DNA from: Owenweeksia hongkongensis DSM 17368
GTDB lineage: Bacteria; Bacteroidota; Bacteroidia; Flavobacteriales; Schleiferiaceae
Reading direction: 5' to 3'
Assembly: GCF_000236705.1 (NCBI RefSeq)
Contig: NC_016599.1
Location: forward strand, 310,001 to 374,000
Length of the DNA stretch: 64,000 bases
Shown in pieces: positions 9,078 to 17,168 of the stretch. Position numbers and translations under genes: made by a program. Below the pieces are notes generated by a model. The model was not told the origin of the DNA. It searched no databases and saw nothing but the letters and a program-made list of their open reading frames with translations. The stretch's first letter is position 1. Each line of letters opens with the position of its first letter.

Positions 9078-9947
9078 CTATGCTTCCAATATCAAGTTTT
9101 CAATAAATCGATTGTCTTGGGACGATTGCACGTGTTTGGAATTTTTGAGCAGCACACTTTCTTTTAAGGATGGAAATATCTGTGTTGCCCGCTTAATCAT
9201 TTTCTCGCCCGGAAACATAACATCGTGCTTTGCCGCAATCAACGTTATAGGGGTCTTGATGAGCTTTGCTTTTTCTTTATCAATAATGGGAACAGGCGTA
9301 AAATCCATCTTAAAGTGCATGAATACTTTTGAAAGGTATTTGATGCCAAATTCATCTCTATTGGTAAAGAGCTCTCTCAAAAAAGCCTCCACGAATTTGG
9401 GCTTACCCGACCTCATATACCTCCTCATGGGGATGAATATTTTAAATAAGGCCTTTAGCGGATTTCCATTTACAATGTAAGCTGGGGCTGACAGAAACAC
9501 TTCCTTGATTTTGCTTTCATCATTTTCCAGCGTTTTTAAAATAACCAATCCACCAAACGAAAACCCGGCAAGCGTTACACCTGTAATGTTGAGTTGATCA
9601 ATTACCTCATTCATCCATTTGCCATAGGCGTCATCTTTCATACTCGGTCTGGTTTCCGCACTCTTGTTGGGTTGGGCAATTACATCCACCGCGTAAACTC
9701 TAAAGCGCTTGCTCAAGTTAGGATACGTTTCTAATGCAATAGGTGCACAACCGTTAGAACCATGAATGAAAATTATGGGTGGGAGAGATGTATCTCCCGT
9801 AGCTATGATGTTTGTTATTCCAAAACTCGTTTCAACTTGTATGTACTCAAAGTCAATATTGAGCTCTTCCAGTTTTTGGTCGTACAGGCTTAAGACTTCC
9901 TGCTTGCCTTGGGCCGATTTGAATAATGATTTCACTGATTTCTCCAT
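9078..9947 (-). CDS. Cytoplasmic alpha/beta hydrolase
   Basis: A 289-residue hydrolase without a signal peptide. IHGSNG (61-66) precedes the oxyanion region; GFSFGG places nucleophile S130; D242 (AAKHDVMFPG) and H272 (NSKHVQSS) complete the triad. A cap region lies between about 155 and 225. Substrate unknown. On the minus strand a CACCTTTG sequence about 60 bp upstream of the ATG resembles the -7 box of Bacteroidota promoters (first base differs). It is the fourth alpha/beta hydrolase of this block. Confidence 0.78.
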   Translation of the reverse strand: MEKSVKSLFKSAQGKQEVLSLYDQKLEELNIDFEYIQVETSFGITNIIATGDTSLPPIIFIHGSNGCAPIALETYPNLSKRFRVYAVDVIAQPNKSAETRPSMKDDAYGKWMNEVIDQLNITGVTLAGFSFGGLVILKTLENDESKIKEVFLSAPAYIVNGNPLKALFKIFIPMRRYMRSGKPKFVEAFLRELFTNRDEFGIKYLSKVFMHFKMDFTPVPIIDKEKAKLIKTPITLIAAKHDVMFPGEKMIKRATQIFPSLKESVLLKNSKHVQSSQDNRFIENLILEA

Positions 9948-10118
9948 TTTAATGCTTTCCCATTCTTAGGTTGATTTTTAGCTATAAAAATCAAGTTTGG
10001 ACTAACTGAGGCAAAGGTGCGCGCTCGATTCTGCACACAGGTTCGTAATCTTAAGTGCAGGTTCGGAATTTCATATTCAAACCCAAAAAATGAATAGAAG
10101 TCGGGCTTCAACGTTTAG

Positions 10119-10132
10119 GAACCGATCGGTTC
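10119..10132. promoter_or_regulatory. 14-bp perfect palindrome
   Basis: GAACCGATCGGTTC is a perfect 14-bp palindrome in the spacer between the outer-membrane protein gene (stop at 10153) and the hydrolase gene (start at 9947), both on the minus strand. It has no T-run, so it is not a simple terminator. It lies about 170 bp upstream of the hydrolase start and could be an operator for a dimeric repressor; this is inference from symmetry alone. Confidence 0.3.
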
Positions 10133-10152
10133 AAGGTCCGTTTTTGGTTAGG

Positions 10153-10719
10153 CTAAAATTTATACCCTATTCGCAAGTGCATGTTTAATTCTATTCCACT
10201 TTCGTCTTTTGAATATCCTGCACGCTCAGCAAATGTGTAGCTATATCCTGCGCCAATACCGGCTTCAAAGTTGAAATGCTCCCCTATATTTCTTCTAATT
10301 CCATACGTAGGTATGATGGCGAAATCACTTACCACCGGAGCATCATCAGTATTGAAAAGAGCCCATTCTGGATGATAACTGGTTTTTAAGGCAATAAAAT
10401 TGCCACTATTGCCATCAATTCTTTTTGACTTTTGTAAACGTTTTTTGAGGTTGTGATAAAACCTAGGCTCAATAACTATAACCGGTGTGAGGATAAACGG
10501 AGAATTATAATCATCATAGTAAGTGGTTTCCCAAATACCTAAATCAAAACCAAGCTCTGTTCTTAGCGCTATGCTATTTGATAACCTTGCTTCATTGTAT
10601 GCCCAAAGCCCTAAAACTCCGGTTTGAATTCCGAATGTTGACTTTTCTACACTTGCGTTTTGAGATTTGCCGATCATAGTTAGTCCGCACAACGTCAAGA
10701 TGAATAATGCTTTTTTCAT
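10153..10719 (-). CDS. Outer-membrane beta-barrel-like protein
   Basis: About 188 residues when started at the ATG giving MKKALFILTL, which places a normal signal peptide (cleavage after GKSQ) at the N-terminus; an ATG 30 bp further upstream would put charged residues before it. The body alternates polar and aromatic residues and ends with IELNMHLRIGYKF, a terminal beta-strand with a final Phe typical of outer-membrane barrels. No specific family is recognised. A minus-strand CACCTTTG box about 125 bp upstream is a possible promoter element. The remains of an AraC/TPR regulator lie just upstream, which may once have controlled it. Confidence 0.65.
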   Translation of the reverse strand: MKKALFILTLCGLTMIGKSQNASVEKSTFGIQTGVLGLWAYNEARLSNSIALRTELGFDLGIWETTYYDDYNSPFILTPVIVIEPRFYHNLKKRLQKSKRIDGNSGNFIALKTSYHPEWALFNTDDAPVVSDFAIIPTYGIRRNIGEHFNFEAGIGAGYSYTFAERAGYSKDESGIELNMHLRIGYKF

Positions 10720-10903
10720 AATTGTTTTTTTAGAATTTCGATTGCACAAAGCCTTCCTTGTTATCGTTTGATTATTTAGTAAAGTAGAATGGAAGCATAA
10801 CCCAATGATTATTTACTCTGCTTTATCGTATTGACAGTGCAAAGGTGACGTGGAAAGGAAGGTGAATCGTCCTGAAATGTAATTCTGGACTTATGAGTAC
10901 GAT

Positions 10904-11050
10904 TTAATTTCTGATCAACAGATCTAACTTTGGATTAGATTTCACCCAAGATTGCGGAGTCATTCCTTCGTTTTATTAGAAGGAGGCACTGAATACCGAT
11001 TTAAAATTAAAGCCGCTCTCATATGCCAGGGGCGCAAGGGTAAAGTTGAT
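10904..11050 (-). pseudogene. C-terminal remnant of an AraC/TPR regulator
   Basis: On the minus strand, codons from 11050 down to 10979 read INFTLAP then LAYESGFNFKSVFSASF, matching the second helix-turn-helix of the intact AraC/TPR regulator at 143-1921 (LAYESGFNSKTVF). In-frame stops lie directly before (11053-11051) and after (10978-10976). After a frame change the next bases read EGMTPQSWVKSN, the conserved end of the same domain (MTPKEWLKAQ in the intact copy), reaching a stop at 10904-10906. It is therefore a truncated, frameshifted C-terminus. Its N-terminal counterpart is at 13662-13823, on the other side of the receptor gene. Confidence 0.75.
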
Positions 11051-11101
11051 TTAGTCTGATATGATTTGAATAGGTCTTCGGTATTTCACCGCTGGGTAAT
11101 C

Positions 11102-13651
11102 TCAGAAATAGACCTTATACATGAGATTAGGGAAAAGTCCGACCTGTGTGATATAGCTGATGTTACCAGGTTCGCTGTCATCGTAATACTCCGATATTCT
11201 TCCTTTTGCCTCAGTGATATCGTAGATGTTGAGGTAGAATTCGTGCGTAGTTTTTGGTCTATTCCACTTGTAGCTCATAGAAAAATCTATCTGATGCAGG
11301 TCGTCAAGAGACGATTCATAGGCTTTATCATAGTCCCAGTATTGATCATTGGCCGGATCTACATTCAGTTGGCCTTGATCATCTCTTCTAAGCGGGATTA
11401 TTTTTCTTCCTCCGCCCACAAAAACTTTTAGATTAATCGTGAGCGCTTGATTGTCCTTTCTTCCAAGATTAAGAAATTCCTTTCCAGCTAATATGTTGGC
11501 GATATACTCGCTGTTATATTGTGTATTTCGCCATTTGTTTTCCAGGGTTTTGTACTTCGATTGAAAGAGCGACATATTGACCAAAAAGTAATAGCTGTTG
11601 TTAAAGAATTTCTCGATGGTAAGCTCAACTCCATAATTCTTGCCTTCCCCCTCATTGACAAGATGTACGTATTCATAATCTATTCTTTCATTTATTGTGG
11701 CATAGTAGCTAGAGTCTTTGGCTACCGGTAAATCATACAGCCACTGGTAGTAGATTCCCAATTTTGCTTTTAAATCGGGCCTAAATCGTTTCTCTATCGC
11801 AAGCGTATAATGGTCGGCTTTTAGTAGTCCCAGATTGCGGTTGGGTTCTGTGAGTGTACCATTGTCATTTGGTACTTTGGCAAAATAGTTATGAGCACTT
11901 TCCATAGTGCTGTGTTTTCCGTATCCCAGAGTCAGATCAATGTTGGGGGTTAGCCTCCAATCCATGGCAAATCGTGGTTCTAATGTTCGGTTTTGATTGT
12001 AGAAGTCATTCATCTGATGAATGCCAGTAATAAATGTGACGTTGCTGAATGCCTGAAATTTCCAGCTGATGAAATTCCGAAGGGTGCTCATTTGCTCATC
12101 AAAATCAGCGAGTAATCTCGGGGTGGATAAAGTATCTTTCTGCAGCTGCTGAAAGTAGTCATAGCTGAAATATGCATATTTAAATCCTGCCTGTAGCTTA
12201 TGCCGATTGTTGAATTTGTAATTAAAGGTCATTGCTCCCCGGTAGGTTGATTTGTTCACGTCTCCCTCAAAATATTGGTAAGGTGAGTCCTCAGCTTGTG
12301 CAGGAGGATTGTATCTGGCTTGCACATTATCATTTATGCCATCAGTGGAGTATATTACAGAAGTATTGAGATAGCTTTTTTTTGATAAGTAAATCGAGTG
12401 ATTGATGCCGGTATTAAAAAGATAACTTCTCGTAGAATGGTCTTTTGACAGGGAGCTCAATTGACCGCTAAAGCCAGGCGACAACACAGCATCTATGCCT
12501 GATATATTCTCCAAGTCAAACCCACTAAAACCACCTAAACCAAAGATTGAGAAGGTACCTAGCTTATCGGAAGGCAGCATGATTTTGAATGCACCATCTT
12601 GAAAATTTGTAGCGCCACTTCGGTCCAACAATCCGAGGGTGCTCAACAAGGTGATAGTAGAGTAACGGTAGTTGATTAGGTAAGAACCAGCATAGCCCTT
12701 TTTGAGCGGGCCTTCCAGGGTAATATCTGTCCCCATAATTCCCACGCCAAATACCCCTTCAAAGCGTTCATTGTTTCCAGATCTTAATTTGATATCGTAC
12801 ACGCCAGACAATACATCACCATACTCAGCTGGGAATGCGGAGGTGTAAAAATCTGAAGTAGCCAGCATGTTGTTGTTGAGTGCACTGATGCCTCCCGTAC
12901 CGATCCCACTTTGATTGGCGAAGTGATTTGGGTTAGTGATTTGTACACCTTCCAATCTCCATTGCACGTATTTCGGTGAATTACCACGAACTATAATATC
13001 GTTGCTACCATCTTGAGTTGTGGCTATACCCGCATAGTTGGATAGGATTCGGGTAGGATCGTTAAAAGGTCCTGCATATCTGTTTGATTCCTCAGGAGAG
13101 ATTGATCTGGCGTCAACCAATGCCATGTCATTGATAGGACTTCCTTTGTCCATTTGTGCTACCACGGTCACCTCGTCCATTTTGGTAGTATACTCATGCA
13201 GGGTAAGGTTTAGTACCACTACCTTGGCCGAATTCACCACAATATTTGGAATTATTTTTTGCTCATAACCGATATATGAAAGTTGCAGGTTTACACGTCC
13301 AACCGGCACTTTTTCAATCCGGAAATTTCCATCAATATTGGTGGTGGCACCAATAGGAGGAGAGGAGTCTTCAATCATTACTGTCACTCCAATCAGTGGT
13401 AATTTGCTCTCCTCATCTATTACCTGTCCGCGAATGGTTTGCGTTAGAATTTTTTGTTTGGTTTCCTCAGAATCTTGTTTAGGCTTTGATGAGATGATTA
13501 TGGCATCATTCCTTTCCTGGTATATCAGGTTAGGATCTTTCAGAACATTAGCTAAGGCATTTTCATACGACAAGCATTGGCTAAAAATGAAAAAGACTAC
13601 TATCCAGAAAAATCTCGATCTTATATTCCACTTATTTAATAAATTCTTCAA
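11102..13651 (-). CDS. TonB-dependent outer-membrane receptor with CarboxypepD_reg-like domain
   Basis: About 849 residues. A hydrophobic N-terminal segment (RFFWIVVFFIF) acts as signal sequence; residues about 30-55 resemble the end of an STN domain; residues about 68-150 are a carboxypeptidase-regulatory-like domain (GQVIDEESKLPLIGVTV); a TonB-box-like DEVTVVA precedes the plug (IIVRGNSPKYVQWRLEGVQI), and the barrel ends with MYKVYF. It imports a substrate across the outer membrane, but the ligand is unknown and no SusD, hydrolase or metal gene is directly attached. There is no ATG near the signal sequence; the TTG at 13651 is the best start. The gene lies exactly between the two ends of a broken AraC/TPR regulator, 11 bp after the stop of the N-terminal remnant. 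Confidence 0.88.
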   Translation of the reverse strand: MKNLLNKWNIRSRFFWIVVFFIFSQCLSYENALANVLKDPNLIYQERNDAIIISSKPKQDSEETKQKILTQTIRGQVIDEESKLPLIGVTVMIEDSSPPIGATTNIDGNFRIEKVPVGRVNLQLSYIGYEQKIIPNIVVNSAKVVVLNLTLHEYTTKMDEVTVVAQMDKGSPINDMALVDARSISPEESNRYAGPFNDPTRILSNYAGIATTQDGSNDIIVRGNSPKYVQWRLEGVQITNPNHFANQSGIGTGGISALNNNMLATSDFYTSAFPAEYGDVLSGVYDIKLRSGNNERFEGVFGVGIMGTDITLEGPLKKGYAGSYLINYRYSTITLLSTLGLLDRSGATNFQDGAFKIMLPSDKLGTFSIFGLGGFSGFDLENISGIDAVLSPGFSGQLSSLSKDHSTRSYLFNTGINHSIYLSKKSYLNTSVIYSTDGINDNVQARYNPPAQAEDSPYQYFEGDVNKSTYRGAMTFNYKFNNRHKLQAGFKYAYFSYDYFQQLQKDTLSTPRLLADFDEQMSTLRNFISWKFQAFSNVTFITGIHQMNDFYNQNRTLEPRFAMDWRLTPNIDLTLGYGKHSTMESAHNYFAKVPNDNGTLTEPNRNLGLLKADHYTLAIEKRFRPDLKAKLGIYYQWLYDLPVAKDSSYYATINERIDYEYVHLVNEGEGKNYGVELTIEKFFNNSYYFLVNMSLFQSKYKTLENKWRNTQYNSEYIANILAGKEFLNLGRKDNQALTINLKVFVGGGRKIIPLRRDDQGQLNVDPANDQYWDYDKAYESSLDDLHQIDFSMSYKWNRPKTTHEFYLNIYDITEAKGRISEYYDDSEPGNISYITQVGLFPNLMYKVYF

Positions 13652-13661
13652 TTGTATCAGC

Positions 13662-13823
13662 TTATTCAGAAGCTTGTAAATTGGAGAACAACAGAACTTT
13701 CAGCCCATCAATCTTGACAAGGGCGTTTATGACTTCATCAGTACTACCATCACTGAAGTACTTATCCTCCGCTTCGTATTTCATGTTTACAAAAGGCAGG
13801 ACGGCCATAATATTGCTGGTCAT
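13662..13823 (-). pseudogene. N-terminal remnant of an AraC/TPR regulator
   Basis: ATG at 13823 opens a 53-codon frame whose first 43 residues match the start of the intact regulator at 143-1921 (25 of 43 identical), including AVLPFVNM and YFSDG followed by E-I/V-INAL. Homology stops abruptly after LKV; about ten unrelated codons follow to the TAA at 13662-13664. The matching C-terminus is found at 10904-11050. The small frame may still be translated and could couple to the receptor start 11 bp downstream. Confidence 0.75.
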
Positions 13824-13861
13824 CCTGGGGTTGAAATATCCTGCAAGATACTATTAGTGAT

Positions 13862-14368
13862 CTATTTTGTTCTAACCCCTTTGGTTGTAAAGCTCATGCC
13901 TTGCTGCCCGGAAGTTGAAATCATTACAGCTTCAAAAAATGGTTCATTGCCCTCATTCTGGGTAAGCCAATCAAAAACAAAATTGGCACCGGTACCACCT
14001 GATCCATCGGTTTCATTTATTACAATTTGAAGTGATTCCAGCGGCTTCACAAAAATTGGTTTGTTGATGTAATTTCGAATCAGTTCACCGTGTGTGTTGT
14101 AGTAATCGGCTTTGGTGATGAATATAGAATCCGAAAGTGAAGTGTTGTGGATGCTGACGGTGGCGGTTAGTGGAAAAGTAGTTTCGGGGGAGTAGCTATA
14201 AATTTGAGAGTAAACAGAAAGGTAGGAGCTATGCGGCATCAGGCTATCCAAACTATTTACCGAAACTTCTCTATTACTCCAGTCTAGAGTTGGGCTACTT
14301 GCTTGCTCTTCTGCTTGATTACAAGATGTGAAAATCACAAAAACCAAAAGTGGAATAATTCGGCACAT
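13862..14368 (-). CDS. DUF3124 family lipoprotein
   Basis: A 168-residue lipoprotein: hydrophobic N-terminus with lipobox FTSC, Cys at about residue 16. The body matches what I recall of DUF3124 (LTATVSIHNTS, ITKADYYNTHGELIRNY, GGTGANFVFDW, EAVMISTSGQQGMSF). It is a beta-rich extracytoplasmic domain of unknown function. It lies 38 bp upstream of the regulator remnant on the same strand and diverges from menI. Confidence 0.75.
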   Translation of the reverse strand: MCRIIPLLVFVIFTSCNQAEEQASSPTLDWSNREVSVNSLDSLMPHSSYLSVYSQIYSYSPETTFPLTATVSIHNTSLSDSIFITKADYYNTHGELIRNYINKPIFVKPLESLQIVINETDGSGGTGANFVFDWLTQNEGNEPFFEAVMISTSGQQGMSFTTKGVRTK

Positions 14369-14486
14369 AGATTCTACATTAAATTAATAGGGCTAAGTTA
14401 AAATGTTTTATTGGTGGATAAAGGATTTAATACTTTGGCTTTAGAAAGTATACACTGCTTACATTTACCGCTTCAAAATTTAGAAA

Positions 14487-14912
14487 ATGACCAAGGAAGA
14501 AATACTAAACGAGTTCAATAAATTTTGCAAAAATACGCTGATGGAAACTTTAGAAATGAAGTTTGTAGATGTGGACAAGGAAGCGGGGATGGTAAAGATG
14601 ACGATGCCAGTAAACTCGCGTGTACATCAGCCGATGGGGCTTTTGCATGGCGGTGCTTCTGCGGCTTTAGCCGAAAGTTTGGGTAGTGCTTCTAGTTTAC
14701 TCTATGCCGACCCAAAAGAATATGCTGTTTTAGGAATCGAAATTAGTTGCAATCATTTGCGCTCCAAGCGCGATGGTGTGATTACGGGCACCGCTAATAT
14801 CATTCATAAAGGGCGAAGTACTCACCTTTGGGAAATCGTAATTCGCGATGAAGAGGAGCGAATTATTTCGCATTGTAAACTTACCAACATGATTGTGCCG
14901 CATAAAAAGTAA
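14487..14912 (+). CDS. menI: Hotdog-fold thioesterase, probable DHNA-CoA thioesterase
   Basis: A 141-residue single hotdog domain. It contains the signature QPMGLLHGGASAALAESLGS, with catalytic Glu at residue 63, as in YdiI/MenI-type 1,4-dihydroxy-2-naphthoyl-CoA thioesterases. This enzyme releases DHNA from its CoA ester before MenA in menaquinone synthesis. The paired isochorismate synthase gene starts at the last base of its stop codon (TAATG), so the two are translationally coupled, which favours the MenI assignment over a generic PaaI-like role. A possible promoter (TTG at 14411, TACTTTGG at 14431, one base off consensus) lies about 50 bp upstream. Confidence 0.8.
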   Translation: MTKEEILNEFNKFCKNTLMETLEMKFVDVDKEAGMVKMTMPVNSRVHQPMGLLHGGASAALAESLGSASSLLYADPKEYAVLGIEISCNHLRSKRDGVITGTANIIHKGRSTHLWEIVIRDEEERIISHCKLTNMIVPHKK

Positions 14913-15865
14913 TGATGCAAAAGCTCTTTATCAGTTTACCGGGTAACTCAGATTATAAAGTATACACTTCAGATTCGGGCGGTGGTTTTGCCTTTCGCTT
15001 TTCATCCTTTGAAGGGCATGAAGAGGTGAACCTAAAAATGAATCAAACCAATGACGAAAGCTTTCTTTCTGAAAACCTTGGTGGGCAACACTTTAATATT
15101 CCCACTCATGAAGAATATGTAAAGCTGGTGGAAAATACAGTGGCTCATATTCGTAAAAATGATCTGGGTAAAATTGTGATGTCACGTCCTCAAAGATTTG
15201 ACAAGATAATTGAGCCTGTTCTTGTTTTTAAAAAATTAGTAGAAGCTTATCCCACAGCCTGTGTGTATCTTTTTACGCATCCGGAAGTAGGAACGTGGAT
15301 GGGCGCTACCCCGGAAACCTTGCTCAGTAAAAAAGGGGATGTGCTAAAAACTATGAGCCTTGCCGGAACACAAAAAAAAGGTGAAGAGGATAAATTTACT
15401 GGAAAGGAAAAAATAGAGCAGGAGCTGGTCACAGATTATATCACTGAAATTCTGAATTCTGAAAAGGGAGTGGAAGGAGTGAAGGCCGAAGGCCCAATTA
15501 TAGCGGAAGCTGGAAACGTAGTCCATCTAAAAACAGCAATCGAAGCCACAGTGCAGGGAAGCTTCAATCTTTCTTCTTTGATTAAAAAGCTTCATCCAAC
15601 TCCGGCCGTTGCTGGTTTCCCTAAAAAGGAAGCATTAGAATTTATAAAGAAAAATGAGCCGTACAAGCGTAGTTTTTACGCTGGTTACTTTGGACTAAAC
15701 CAAAGAACTGACGCGCATTATTTTGTAAACCTCCGCTGCATGCAAGTCTTTCATGATTCTGTAGTTTTATATGCTGGAGGTGGTATTACCAGAGATTCAA
15801 ACCCTGAGGCGGAGTGGGAGGAGACGGAGAATAAGATGCAGACCTTATTGCAGGTTTTGAAGTAG
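14912..15865 (+). CDS. menF: Isochorismate synthase
   Basis: A 317-residue chorismate-binding enzyme converting chorismate to isochorismate, the first step of menaquinone synthesis. Visible family features are LGKIVMSRP, MGATPETLL, the Glu-rich EKIEQELV, LHPTPAVAGFP, FYAGYFG and YAGGGITRDSNPEAEWEETENK. It is shorter than MenF/EntC of enterobacteria (about 390-430) because the N-terminal region is reduced, which seems usual for Bacteroidota copies. LHPTPA is followed by VAG where most relatives have a Gly (LGG). Overlaps menI by one base. Menaquinone use, rather than a catecholate siderophore, is inferred from menI and menD. Confidence 0.88.
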   Translation: MMQKLFISLPGNSDYKVYTSDSGGGFAFRFSSFEGHEEVNLKMNQTNDESFLSENLGGQHFNIPTHEEYVKLVENTVAHIRKNDLGKIVMSRPQRFDKIIEPVLVFKKLVEAYPTACVYLFTHPEVGTWMGATPETLLSKKGDVLKTMSLAGTQKKGEEDKFTGKEKIEQELVTDYITEILNSEKGVEGVKAEGPIIAEAGNVVHLKTAIEATVQGSFNLSSLIKKLHPTPAVAGFPKKEALEFIKKNEPYKRSFYAGYFGLNQRTDAHYFVNLRCMQVFHDSVVLYAGGGITRDSNPEAEWEETENKMQTLLQVLK

Positions 15866-15913
15866 AACTATTATCCAATAGGGCCCCAGAGTTACTAATC
15901 ACAATATGAACTT

Positions 15914-16247
15914 ATGAACTACGGAGTATAGAGAGTTCCACAGAGTAGCGATGCTGAAATATTGTGTTTTGCACAGTGTGGCTCAGTGTACCCAGAGGTA
16001 ATTAATTACAGCGCGGAGTTATGAAACACGGAGTAGAGAGTTCCACAGAGTAGTGATGCTGAAATATGGCGTTTTGCTCAGTGTGACTCATTGTATTCAG
16101 TGGTAATTAATCACAGTATGAATTTATGAACCACGGAGTATACAGAGTTAGACAGAGGAAAAATCCTGATAATGCACCTTGCCCAGTGTGCTTCAGTGGT
16201 AATATTATGCCTCACAGAGTACTCAGAGTTTCGTGAAGTACAGAGCA
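15914..16247 (+). repeat. Cluster of imperfect palindromic repeat units, left of the GxxExxY gene
   Basis: Three related units (about 15914-16002, 16021-16107, 16126-16204) and a fragment (16210-16247). Each starts ATGAA(C/A)(C/T)ACGGAGTA, runs through GAGTTCCACAGAG or a variant, has a variable middle of about 30 bases, then CTCAGTGTGACTCATTG-like sequence and CAGTGGTAATT. The right part is roughly the reverse complement of the left part, so each unit can fold into a hairpin with arms of about 28 bases. Together with the cluster at 16751-17013 they flank the GxxExxY gene. No coding potential is apparent in the 408-bp gap after menF. Confidence 0.8.
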
Positions 16248-16273
16248 ATAAATCCGAATCCTTTGCGCCTATT

Positions 16274-16651
16274 CTAGAGAACAATTCTCCTTATCCCAGC
16301 TTTCATAGATTTCACATTGAAATTTAGAAGTAAGCCTACTTTACATTCAGTCAATTTCAGATAAGTCATTATTTGAGCCATATGTATGTTTTGAAGTGCA
16401 CTTATAGATTTTACTTCAACAATCACCTTCTTTTCTACATATAGGTCGATTCTATATCCACAGTCAAGTCTCACATCTTTATAATCTAAAGGAAGGGCAA
16501 ACTGCTTGTCAACCAACAGTCCGGTTTGAAGTAATTCATAATAAAGGCATTCTTCGTAAGCATTTTCAAGTAAACCAGGTCCCAAATTGGTGTGCACTTC
16601 CATTGCGCATCTAATTATTTCACCAGTAAGGTTTGAGTGTATATAGTGCAT
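16274..16651 (-). CDS. GxxExxY family protein
   Basis: A 125-residue protein with the family-naming motif G-LL-E-NA-Y (GPGLLENAYEECLYYEL) near residues 24-40, then VDKQFALPLDY, CGYRIDLYVEKKVIVEVKS and a C-terminal LKLTECKVGLLLNFN. The spacing of D (RIDLYV) and EVK (VIVEVK) resembles a PD-(D/E)xK nuclease core, which makes a DNA-acting enzyme plausible; this is inference and no activity is established. It lies on the minus strand inside two clusters of palindromic repeats and separates menF from menD, suggesting a mobile or repeat-associated gene. The start codon is the ATG 16 bp before the hydrophobic-free N-terminus MHYIHSNLTGEII. Confidence 0.85.
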   Translation of the reverse strand: MHYIHSNLTGEIIRCAMEVHTNLGPGLLENAYEECLYYELLQTGLLVDKQFALPLDYKDVRLDCGYRIDLYVEKKVIVEVKSISALQNIHMAQIMTYLKLTECKVGLLLNFNVKSMKAGIRRIVL

Positions 16652-16750
16652 TATTGTTGAGTTTTGGTTGTTGAAAAGTTATAAAACTAATCTCAAGTGT
16701 TTTTTATCGGAGCTCTGCGCTCCAAGGTTTAGAGTGTATTACGGATAGTT

Positions 16751-17013
16751 ATGAACCACTGAGTATAAAGAGTTTCACAGAGGTGTGATGTTGAAATATT
16801 GTGCTTTGCTCGGTGTGACTCAGTGTACCCAGAGGTAATTAATAACAGCGCGGGGTTATGAACCACTGAGTATAGAGAGTTCCACAGAGGAGGAATGCTG
16901 ATTTTGTGTCTTTCTCAGTGTGACTCATTTCACTCAGTGGTAATTTGGGTATTGCGTATAGTTATGAACCACAGAGTTCAGAGAGTTTCACAGAGGTGCT
17001 GCACTATACTCAG
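16751..17013 (+). repeat. Cluster of imperfect palindromic repeat units, right of the GxxExxY gene
   Basis: Two full units (16751-16840 and 16858-16945) and one truncated unit (16964-17013) of the same family as 15914-16247, in the same orientation: ATGAACCACTGAGTATA, GAGTTTCACAGAGG, a variable middle, CTCAGTGTGACTCA, and GTGGTAATT. A decayed stretch with ACTCAGCG and GCACAGCGG continues to about 17100. These fill most of the 517-bp gap between the GxxExxY gene and menD. Confidence 0.8.
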
Positions 17014-17103
17014 GCAAACGTTGAGCATTCAGGGGTGTTTTTTATCAAAGGTCACTCAGCGTTATTTTTGTTTTAAAAGAGAAGCACAGCGGTGAATTTC
17101 CTC

Positions 17104-17137
17104 TTTTGATGAAAATCCATTTATCCGCTTACTTTTG
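17104..17137 (+). promoter_or_regulatory. Predicted promoter of menD
   Basis: TTTTG at 17104-17108 and TACTTTTG at 17130-17137, separated by 21 bp, match the Bacteroidota primary sigma-factor consensus (TTG, about 20 bp, TAnnTTTG). Transcription would start around 17143, leaving a leader of about 25 bases before the proposed menD start at 17169. Confidence 0.55.
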
Positions 17138-17168
17138 CTACTTATTGAAGAACTAAACTCCAGAAGAT

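Noticed and set aside
9990-10890. Shared regulatory motif upstream of the hydrolase and outer-membrane protein genes
   Set aside because: The two upstream regions share only short words (CACCTTTG and loosely related segments), not a convincing common site.
15914-17013. Possible CRISPR array from regularly repeated sequence
   Set aside because: Units are long, imperfect, themselves palindromic, and interrupted by a gene; spacers are not regular in length and no cas gene is present.
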